DNA from: Phocaeicola faecicola
Lineage (GTDB): Bacteria; Bacteroidota; Bacteroidia; Bacteroidales; Bacteroidaceae
Assembly: GCF_013618865.1 (NCBI RefSeq)
Contig: NZ_JABSOE010000027.1
Location: 1-56,893 of the forward strand
Length of the DNA: 56,893 nucleotides
Direction: 5' to 3'
A model generated the notes under the pieces. It was not told the origin of the DNA. It was given only the letters and a program-made list of their open reading frames with translations, and searched no databases. A program made the translations under genes and the position numbers. How positions within the stretch are numbered: position 1 is the first letter of the stretch; the number at the start of each line of letters is the position of its first letter. Positions 50,518-56,893 of the stretch are shown here, in pieces.

Positions 50518-52455
50518 ATGAAACTGGCTTCATTTGATATCTTTGATACGACTCTGTTGCGTCTTTGCGGTGCACCTGAGAATATTTTTTATATACTGTC
50601 TCAACGTTTATATCCTTCTGATAAAATTCGGCAGAATGCTTTTTTTCTCTGGAGAATGGAGGCAGAAAGGAAAGCCGTCATCCAGTTTCAGCATACGAAT
50701 CTGTCGTTGCGGGAGATATATTCGGTATTTGACCGGCAGGCTTTTCCTGATCTGGACATTGAGTCCGTGATTGAGAAAGAGATTGAGGTGGAGATGGACA
50801 ATTTGATTCCGGTAGCTTATGTGAAGGACTTAATTGCCAGAAAGCGTGAAGAGGGTTATACTATCTGTTTTATCTCGGATATGTACTTACCTTCTCAGGT
50901 GTTGAAGAAGAAACTGCAGGACGAAGGATGTGCTTTACCGGAAGATATTGTATTTGTTTCGTGTGAATATAAGGCAACCAAAAGGGAAGGAGGGTTATAT
51001 GATATCGTACGTGCCCATTTCAAGCACCTGACGCATTGGGAGCATATGGGAGATAACGTGTCCAGCGACTATAAATCGGCCTTAAAGAAGAAAATAACTG
51101 CTTATCTGATATCTACCGGATATACAGAGATGGAAAAACAGGCCATGAAACAGGCCATGAGTTTTCCGGGAGGTACCGATTTTTCTATTCTTGCCGGCAT
51201 ACAGCGTGCGGCCCGTCTTACTTCCGGTATACGGAATGCCGATGTGGATAATGCGGCAGATATGATAGCATCCATGTATGTCCCTTATGTTTCTTACTTG
51301 TTCCGTAAGGCAAGAGAGGAGGGAGTCAGACATTTGTACTTCCTGTCGAGAGACGGTTATATCTTGCAGCAGATAGCAGAGGAATATCAGAAGAATTATC
51401 CGGAAATTACGCTGCACTATTTGTTTGTTTCGAGATATTCGTTGTTCTTGCCGAACATCTATTCTTTAAGTAAAGAAGAATTGTATGAATGCAAAGGAGG
51501 AAGTCCTTTGTATGTGAACCGGATAAAAGTGAGTGATCTTCTTCTGGATTTGAGAGTGGATAGGAGCGACCTGGATGAGGATTTCAAGAAGCATATCACT
51601 TTTAAGCGTATAAAGACAAAGGAACAGGAAGATTTGTTTTTCGAATACCTCCAATCATCGGGACTCAAGCAGCGGATTGTAGCGAAGGCTGCTGAGGAGA
51701 GAGCCCTGGTGGTGGATTATTTTAGACAGGAAGGACTGTTCTCCGAATACCCCTGGGCCATTGTGGATGTAGGATGGATAGGAACTACACGACTGATGAT
51801 AAACCGTATTTTGGAACGGGAAGGCGGATATCGCGGAAAATGCTTTTATCTGGGTACTGCTCCGGAAGTCTTATCCATACGGTACGGCAGTTTTGATAGC
51901 TATTATGGCACCCATTTATATACTCCTTCAATCATGCCTCTGATAGAGCAGTATTATTGTGTATCACCTTATGCTTCTACCAAAGGATATGCTCGGGACG
52001 ACACAGGTATAAAGCCGGTATTCAAAGAACGCCGTTTTACCCAAAACGAAGAACTGGTGCGACTGACCATACAGACTGTGAGAAAGGTTGCCCGCTATAC
52101 GAATGCGTTGCACTTAGCGGATTGTGATTTTGCAATGTCAGTCTGGGGAGGATTGTATTTGAAAGTTTTTTTCAACATGGAATCCACACTTCAATTATCC
52201 ACATTTGAGAAATTAGGAGTTTTTGAAGACGGTTCTACCCATTCTTCTTTAGTCAAGAAGGTGAATCCTTTGGAGGTATTAAGTTATTTGTATAAAGGAA
52301 AAATCAAAGAAATTATCTTCCCACGGCACAGTATTTATTATACGTTGAAGATCAAGTTCTTTAGGCCGGAGAATAGTTTAAGAGAGGTTTGCCGGAGTGG
52401 CTTCAAGAAGTGTTCACTCCGTCTGAGGACTTTTAAAAAAATTTGTAGACTGTAA
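50518..52455 (+). CDS. HAD-domain protein of surface-glycan loci (COG5610-like)
   Basis: A 645-residue protein. Residues 1-200 are a HAD phosphatase-like domain: motif I ASFDIFDTTLLR with nucleophile D6 (a DxF rather than DxD pattern), motif II FISDMYLPSQVL, the motif III lysine in KATKREGGLYDIV, and motif IV HMGDNVSSDYKSALKK. The remaining 440 residues contain RKAREEGVRHLYFLSRDGYILQQIAEEY, ERALVVDYFRQEG and AIVDVGWIGTTRLMINRIL, which recur in proteins annotated as predicted HAD hydrolases of polysaccharide loci, sometimes fused to glycosyltransferases. The reaction is unknown: perhaps transfer or removal of phosphate on a glycan. It lies six bases before the aminotransferase gene. This region is visibly AT-richer than the preceding genes. 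Confidence 0.85.
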   Translation: MKLASFDIFDTTLLRLCGAPENIFYILSQRLYPSDKIRQNAFFLWRMEAERKAVIQFQHTNLSLREIYSVFDRQAFPDLDIESVIEKEIEVEMDNLIPVAYVKDLIARKREEGYTICFISDMYLPSQVLKKKLQDEGCALPEDIVFVSCEYKATKREGGLYDIVRAHFKHLTHWEHMGDNVSSDYKSALKKKITAYLISTGYTEMEKQAMKQAMSFPGGTDFSILAGIQRAARLTSGIRNADVDNAADMIASMYVPYVSYLFRKAREEGVRHLYFLSRDGYILQQIAEEYQKNYPEITLHYLFVSRYSLFLPNIYSLSKEELYECKGGSPLYVNRIKVSDLLLDLRVDRSDLDEDFKKHITFKRIKTKEQEDLFFEYLQSSGLKQRIVAKAAEERALVVDYFRQEGLFSEYPWAIVDVGWIGTTRLMINRILEREGGYRGKCFYLGTAPEVLSIRYGSFDSYYGTHLYTPSIMPLIEQYYCVSPYASTKGYARDDTGIKPVFKERRFTQNEELVRLTIQTVRKVARYTNALHLADCDFAMSVWGGLYLKVFFNMESTLQLSTFEKLGVFEDGSTHSSLVKKVNPLEVLSYLYKGKIKEIIFPRHSIYYTLKIKFFRPENSLREVCRSGFKKCSLRLRTFKKICRL

Positions 52456-52460
52456 TTGTT

Positions 52461-53582
52461 ATGATTGATAAACCGATATATGTAACATCTCCTCTTTTAC
52501 CATCAAGAAAAGAATTGGACTTGTTGCTGGATGAGATATGGAAAAGCAAACAACTGACTAATAACGGAAGTTTTCACCGGCAGCTGGAAGGGGCGTTGTG
52601 TGAATATTTGAAGGTTCTTTATATTAGTCTCTTTACGAATGGAACGTTACCGCTTATAACTGCCTTACAAGCCTTGCGTATTACGGGAGAAGTGATTACC
52701 ACACCGTTTAGTTTTGTGGCCACTACTCACTCGCTTTGGTGGAATGGCATCAAACCGGTGTTCGTGGATGTCGATCCCTCTACCGGTAATCTGGATCCTG
52801 ATAAAATTGAGGCTGCCATCACTCCCAAGACCACTGCCATCATGCCCGTTCATGTATATGGAAACCCTTGTGATGTAAAGAGGATTAAAGAGATTGCGGA
52901 TAAATACGGTCTGAAGGTGATTTACGATGCTGCCCATGCATTCGGAGTGGAAGTGGATGGTAAAAGTATCCTGGAAGAGGGAGACATGTCTACGCTTAGC
53001 TTCCATGCAACGAAAGTGTATAATACGGTTGAGGGCGGAGCACTGGTGGTTCATGACAAGGAGACAAAACGCAGAATTGACTATCTGAAGAATTTCGGGT
53101 TTGCGGATGAGACCACGGTCGTGGCACCGGGGATCAACAGTAAAATGGATGAGATACGTGCCGCTTTTGGACTATTGAATTTAAAGCAGGTAGACCAGGC
53201 CATTCAAGAAAGGAAACGGGTTGCCTGCCGTTACCGGGAGGCTTTTCGTAATGTGGATGGAATTACATTCTTCGAAGACATGCCGGGAGTAAAGCATAAC
53301 TATTCCTATTTCCCGATATTTGTTGACGAGCATAAACTGGGAATCTCCAGAGATATGCTCTATGAGAAGATGAAACAGAAGAATATTTACGGACGCAGAT
53401 ACTTTTATCCTTTAATCAGTACTTTTTCTACGTATAGAGGACTGGAAAGTGCTGCCGAAACCAATCTGCCAGTGGCTGTGAAGCTCTCCAATACGGTAAT
53501 ATGCTTGCCAATATACGCAGATTTATCGGATACGGAGGTAGATGCCGTGATAGACTCAATAATGTGTAATATTAATAAATAA
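52461..53582 (+). CDS. DegT/DnrJ/EryC1 sugar aminotransferase, VioA-like
   Basis: PLP-dependent transaminase of 373 residues that adds an amino group to a keto-sugar nucleotide. The PLP lysine is K185 in SFHATKVYNTVEGGAL, with D156 in VIYDAAHAFG holding the pyridine nitrogen; KPVFVDVDPSTGNLDP and MPVHVYGNPCDV match the family. The sequence around the lysine (SFHATK, EGGA) resembles VioA/DesI, which make dTDP-4-amino-4,6-dideoxyglucose, more than the SFYPGK-type 3-aminotransferases. The required dTDP-4-keto-6-deoxyglucose synthesis genes (rmlA, rmlB) are not here. The ATP-grasp gene starts ten bases after it, suggesting acylation of the new amino group. Confidence 0.93.
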   Translation: MIDKPIYVTSPLLPSRKELDLLLDEIWKSKQLTNNGSFHRQLEGALCEYLKVLYISLFTNGTLPLITALQALRITGEVITTPFSFVATTHSLWWNGIKPVFVDVDPSTGNLDPDKIEAAITPKTTAIMPVHVYGNPCDVKRIKEIADKYGLKVIYDAAHAFGVEVDGKSILEEGDMSTLSFHATKVYNTVEGGALVVHDKETKRRIDYLKNFGFADETTVVAPGINSKMDEIRAAFGLLNLKQVDQAIQERKRVACRYREAFRNVDGITFFEDMPGVKHNYSYFPIFVDEHKLGISRDMLYEKMKQKNIYGRRYFYPLISTFSTYRGLESAAETNLPVAVKLSNTVICLPIYADLSDTEVDAVIDSIMCNINK

Positions 53583-53591
53583 GACGAAGGC

Positions 53592-54551
53592 ATGAATATT
53601 TTAATAACGGCAATAGGTTCTATGTCTGCACAGTGTGTGATAGATAAATTGACAGCACAGGGGCATTCCGTGATCGGATGTGATATATATCCATCGGAAT
53701 GGCACTATGAATCATTGCTGTGTGCAAGAGTCTATCAGGTTCCTTTGGCCCGGGAGGAGGAGGCATACGTCAATGCTTTATTGGATATTTGTGCGAAGGA
53801 ACAGATTCACTGCATAATGCCATTAACCGACATTGAGATTGATGTGATAGCCAAATACAGGACGCATTTTGCTGCTAACCACGTTGTACTGTGTATGCAG
53901 GCAGATGAAGTCTTGTCTATTGCCCGGAATAAACATAATTTATATCTGAAGTTCGTGCATGAAGACGATATCCCATCGATACAGACATATTTATGGGACT
54001 GTCATCATCCGATAGATCCGTTTCCTGCTACTGAATACCCGTTGGTGGCGAAGCCTTGCAATGGACGCAGCAGTGAAGGCTTGATGTATATTTCCGGTCC
54101 TGAAGATTTGGCTTTATTAAGAAATAAAGAGGGATATATCATTCAGCATTGCATATCAGGTCCGGTCTATACCGTAGATTATGTCCGGAATGCAGCATCC
54201 GGTAACGATGTGGTTATTCCGAGAAAGGAGTTGATCAGAACAAAGAATGGAGCAGGAATCAGCGTTCAAATGAGTAATAACGAAGTGCTGAAAGGCTTGA
54301 CCCGCAAAATTGGAGGTCTGTTAAATATTAATGGATGTGTCAATATGGAGTTTATTGAAAATGAAGATAGATTTTATTTAATCGACATCAATCCAAGATT
54401 CTCTGCCGGCATTGCTTATTCCGCAGCTATTGGATACGACCTTGTAAACAGTCATTTAAACTGTTTTTACGGGAAAGAGATTTTCCCCCCGGTTGACTAT
54501 AAGGAATCAATCATTATCAAGCATTATCGGGAAACGATAGTGGGACAGTAA
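53592..54551 (+). CDS. ATP-grasp ligase of a surface-glycan locus
   Basis: A 319-residue ATP-grasp protein. It begins with a Rossmann-like MNILITAIGSMSAQCVIDKL (the pre-ATP-grasp domain), then the two ATP-binding subdomains with EYPLVAKPCNGRSSEGLMY, GYIIQHCISGPVYTVDYVR and the metal-binding end VNMEFIENEDRFYLIDINPRFSAG. It resembles carbamoyl-phosphate synthase large-chain-like ligases found in polysaccharide clusters. Such enzymes activate a carboxylate as acyl phosphate and couple it to an amine. The neighbouring aminotransferase suggests that the amine is a 4-amino sugar and the acid an amino acid or other carboxylate, but no direct evidence shows the substrate. Confidence 0.88.
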   Translation: MNILITAIGSMSAQCVIDKLTAQGHSVIGCDIYPSEWHYESLLCARVYQVPLAREEEAYVNALLDICAKEQIHCIMPLTDIEIDVIAKYRTHFAANHVVLCMQADEVLSIARNKHNLYLKFVHEDDIPSIQTYLWDCHHPIDPFPATEYPLVAKPCNGRSSEGLMYISGPEDLALLRNKEGYIIQHCISGPVYTVDYVRNAASGNDVVIPRKELIRTKNGAGISVQMSNNEVLKGLTRKIGGLLNINGCVNMEFIENEDRFYLIDINPRFSAGIAYSAAIGYDLVNSHLNCFYGKEIFPPVDYKESIIIKHYRETIVGQ

Positions 54552-54579
54552 AATAGCAAAAAGCAGTGATTAATATAGC

Positions 54580-55521
54580 ATGGAAAATAATGTTTTGGTA
54601 AGTGTTTTTTGTGAAGCATATAATCAGGAAAGGTTTATTGCTCAGTGTTTGGATGGAATTCTTGCCCAACAGACCACTTTCTGTTTTGAGATTTTGGTTC
54701 ATGATGACGCATCTACCGATAAGACACCTGAAATTATTAAACAGTATGCTGACAAATACCCGGATTTGATCAAGCCGATATTTCAGACTGTGAACCAGCA
54801 TTCCCAGCGGATTTCTATATGGCAGCACTTTCAGTTGCCCCGTGCAAAGGGAAGATACATAGCGATTTGTGAGGGAGATGATTATTGGGTAGATGTATAC
54901 AAATTGCAGAAGCAGGTAGATTTCCTGGAAAATAATTCAGAGTATGGCATGGTTTACACACGTACCTTGTTGTATTCGGAGCGTCTGCAGGAGATGGAAG
55001 AAAACACATTTGGTTTCTCCTCCTGTACCTTTCCCGAATTGTTGAAGACGAACGGTATCCCTACGCTGACCGTTTGTTTTCAAGCAGACCTGATGCGTCA
55101 ATATTACAAGGAAATAGTGCCGGAAAAGAAAAGATGGAGAATGGGAGATTATCCGTTGTGGCTGTGGATTTCCTACCATCGGAAAATTCAGTTTATGCAG
55201 GAGGCCACGGCGGTTTATCGTGTCTTGGGAGAATCCCAAAGCCACAGTTCCGATATGCTGAAGACCGAAACCTTTCACAAAAGCGCATTGGAAATAAAGC
55301 ACTATTTTATCAATTTGTATGATAAAAGTCTGGAACCGGTTTATGAGGATGCTAAGACCGAATCCTTTCGTTATTTGTTCTTTGAAGCCATTTCCCGAAA
55401 ATGCTATAAAAAGGCTTTCGAATATACGAAAAAACTAGATATGCGGAAGCTGTCTAAGCAAGACAGAAAAAAGATACGTAAATTTAATCTGAAGTATATA
55501 TTTTTGAAATTTCATAGATGA
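54580..55521 (+). CDS. Glycosyltransferase family 2
   Basis: A 313-residue GT2 enzyme, with LVSVFCEAYNQERFIAQCLDGIL, the nucleotide site VHDDASTDKTPEII and the DXD-type AICEGDDYWVD near residue 106, followed by QMEENTFGFSS and a metal/acceptor region RMGDYPLWLWISYHRK. The C terminus is strongly basic (KKLDMRKLSKQDRKKIRKF), as in membrane-associated LOS transferases. Its stop overlaps the start of the following GT4 by four bases (ATGA). AT-rich like its neighbours. Confidence 0.92.
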   Translation: MENNVLVSVFCEAYNQERFIAQCLDGILAQQTTFCFEILVHDDASTDKTPEIIKQYADKYPDLIKPIFQTVNQHSQRISIWQHFQLPRAKGRYIAICEGDDYWVDVYKLQKQVDFLENNSEYGMVYTRTLLYSERLQEMEENTFGFSSCTFPELLKTNGIPTLTVCFQADLMRQYYKEIVPEKKRWRMGDYPLWLWISYHRKIQFMQEATAVYRVLGESQSHSSDMLKTETFHKSALEIKHYFINLYDKSLEPVYEDAKTESFRYLFFEAISRKCYKKAFEYTKKLDMRKLSKQDRKKIRKFNLKYIFLKFHR

Positions 55522-56711
55522 AGCACCGTATATTATTTTTTCATGATACCTTTCCTGCCGGAGGTGCAGAGCGGGTTACGCAGGATATCGCTGATTATAT
55601 CAGCAATAAAGGATATGAAGTATATCTGATTGCTTCTCATCTAAACGTGAATGATTGTCAGCATCTCCATCTGATAGAGGTACCTGATAACTTGTCGTTG
55701 CGCGAAGAAGCTACCCAGAAGTTCATAATAGAGGTAATCCGGGAAAAGCAGATTTCCCAGTTTGTCTTGCCTGCTTTCATGAACCCGGATATCTGTCAGG
55801 CGGTCCGGGAGCATACCTCCTGCAAGATCGTTTTTGCGCTTCATGGACTTCCTCTGTATGAGAAGATCGTTTATTTATATGAGAAAAAAAGATGGAGCTC
55901 AAAGTCATTCATCAAAACAATCCTTTGGCGAGGAATTATCTATCCCAAAGTGATGTGGCTGCATCTGTATGACAAACGCTTCTTGGCCGATTATAAGAGG
56001 ATGTACCATCTGGTAGACGCATTTACCGTATTATGCAGCGGATACAAGCAGCAGCTGGCCCGTTTATTGTCATTGGGAGCGGATAATCATATTCATGTAA
56101 TTTCCAATGCGGAAAAGCCTGTGCCCGCTGAATGGTGCAATGATAAGAAAAAACAGGTCATTTATTCCGGTCGTCTTGATTATTTTAAACGTGTAGATAT
56201 CTTGTTGAAAATTTGGCAAAAGATATTTCGTAAGGCTCCCGACTGGGAACTGGTTATCATAGGGGACGGTCCTGAAAAAAAGAACCTGGAAAACCTGGCT
56301 GAACAATGGAAACTTGAACGCGTTTCTTTCATCGGCTATGTCTCTGATGTGGGAAGATTTTATCGGCAGGCATCAATAATCTGCCTGACTTCTGCATTTG
56401 AAGGCTTTCCGCTTTGTTTGACCGAGGCACAGTCCTACGGAGTTATCCCGATGGCTTTTAATGCTTCTAAAGGGGTAGAAGAAATTATCGGAGGTTCTGG
56501 AGATAACGGGATACTGCTGCCTATGGGAAGCACACACCGGTTTGCAAAAGAGTTGTTGTCATTGATGCACGATGAGGAGAGACGATGTCGGATGAAACAG
56601 CAGGTACGGGAAAAAGCAAAGGATTATGACGCAGATCTGATCGGAGGCAAATGGCTTTCTCTCTTCAATTCCTTATTGGGGCAGGGAGACGTTACGGTGT
56701 ATGATAATTGA
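55518..56711 (+). CDS. Glycosyltransferase family 4
   Basis: A 397-residue retaining GT-B enzyme. N-terminal ILFFHDTFPAGGAERVTQDIADYI is the acceptor-domain glycine loop. The donor domain shows VIYSGRLDYFKRVDILLKIW, LVIIGDGPEKKNLENLAEQW, FIGYVSDVGRFYRQASIICLTSAFEGFPLCLTEAQSYGVIPM with the EX7E pattern (E in AFEGF, E in TEAQ), and a helical C terminus. It resembles the GalNAc/mannosyl/rhamnosyl transferases of capsule and LOS clusters. It is the last complete gene of the cluster; what follows is the region with the mobile-element hint. Confidence 0.93.
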   Translation: MKHRILFFHDTFPAGGAERVTQDIADYISNKGYEVYLIASHLNVNDCQHLHLIEVPDNLSLREEATQKFIIEVIREKQISQFVLPAFMNPDICQAVREHTSCKIVFALHGLPLYEKIVYLYEKKRWSSKSFIKTILWRGIIYPKVMWLHLYDKRFLADYKRMYHLVDAFTVLCSGYKQQLARLLSLGADNHIHVISNAEKPVPAEWCNDKKKQVIYSGRLDYFKRVDILLKIWQKIFRKAPDWELVIIGDGPEKKNLENLAEQWKLERVSFIGYVSDVGRFYRQASIICLTSAFEGFPLCLTEAQSYGVIPMAFNASKGVEEIIGGSGDNGILLPMGSTHRFAKELLSLMHDEERRCRMKQQVREKAKDYDADLIGGKWLSLFNSLLGQGDVTVYDN

Positions 56712-56770
56712 GGCATGCACAGACATGTCAGACTGTGGATAAATAGCCTTTTACAGATAAAAAAAGAAAT

Positions 56771-56803
56771 GAGGCTGTCTCAAAATAAACTTGAGATGGC
56801 CTC
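56771..56803. other. Hairpin with IS-end-like sequence
   Basis: GAGGCTGTCTCAA and TTGAGATGGCCTC form a 13-base stem with two wobble-compatible mismatches and a seven-base loop. The motif GAGGCTGTCTCAAAA is reminiscent of terminal repeats or terminators of IS elements common in Bacteroides. It may also simply terminate the glycan operon, 60 bases after its last stop codon. Confidence 0.45.
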
Positions 56804-56854
56804 TATTGTTTCATCTCAGATTGGATTCATTCGAATTTTTCTAAAGAGAGAAGT

Positions 56855-56893
56855 TTATAAGCTTAGTTTTGAAGATTTTATCCTTTCAAACTG
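56855..56893 (-). mobile_element. Possible C-terminal end of a leftward gene, perhaps a transposase
   Basis: From the right edge, a leftward frame reads twelve residues (FERIKSSKLSL after a Q) and a TAA stop at 56855-56857. The distance from this stop to the GAGGCTGTCTCAAAA hairpin is about 50 bases, the layout of an IS end with its transposase reading outward. Too short to identify; it could be chance. Confidence 0.25.

Noticed and set aside
1..56893. CRISPR array, prophage, toxin-antitoxin or restriction system
   Set aside because: No spaced identical direct repeats, integrase, capsid, nuclease or toxin family was recognised. The only tandem repeat has no spacers.

Overview
The window looks like a chromosomal segment of a gut Bacteroidota, most likely Bacteroides or Phocaeicola (Bacteroidaceae). 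The grounds are the promoter style (TTTG, about 19-21 bases, then TAnnTTTG), the near absence of Shine-Dalgarno sites, the DUF2723, DUF3108, DUF4254 and SbsA-Ig families, a stand-alone MnmD, and the order acpP-fabF-rnc close to a lipooligosaccharide (LOS) cluster, which as I recall resembles the LOS locus region of B. thetaiotaomicron. Species cannot be fixed from the sequence alone. No CRISPR array, phage or integrase is visible. The only mobile-element hint is at the extreme right edge.

Left part (1-20,360), mostly housekeeping: the 3' end of a 5S rRNA with its terminator; nadB; two small membrane proteins with a pleckstrin-like look followed by lpdA and a PBP4-type carboxypeptidase; a polysaccharide deacetylase; a giant DUF2723 GT-C protein; a zinc-type ABC ATPase and binding lipoprotein with no permease; a leftward run from a THUMP RNA methyltransferase through an S9 peptidase, purD, two membrane proteins and mnmD; and an ECF sigma factor with no recognisable anti-sigma gene beside it.

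Middle part (20,870-34,340): tRNA-Pro(TGG) abutting a perfect palindromic terminator; a probable 43-residue basic protein; mnmA behind a leader that contains an intrinsic terminator; cysS; a GH3/Ig-lipoprotein/DUF3108 group; pfkA; the acpP-fabF-rnc operon; pdxB with a degenerate 22-base tandem repeat at its 3' end; and a DUF4254 gene.

Right part (34,344-56,711) is a lipid A/LOS-type glycan locus. It has a GT9 heptosyltransferase-like enzyme and an LpxL-like acyltransferase, then GT32-like, GT90, GT11, GT2, WbsX and GT4 enzymes on alternating strands. Next comes a module that reads as lipid-carrier-dependent periplasmic glycosylation: deacetylase, GtrB-like GT2, GtrA and GT87, followed by an LtaS/sulfatase-fold phosphotransferase. 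An MsbA-like exporter is followed by a visibly more AT-rich cassette with a HAD fusion protein, a VioA-like aminotransferase, an ATP-grasp ligase, GT2 and GT4. No Wzx, Wzy, initiating phosphoglycosyltransferase or nucleotide-sugar synthesis genes were recognised, which fits core/LOS assembly better than a complete O-antigen or capsule locus. The most promising material for new biology is the 43,245-48,522 module, the 50,518-54,551 cassette, the mnmA leader RNA and the small ORFs at 21,196 and 20,250.
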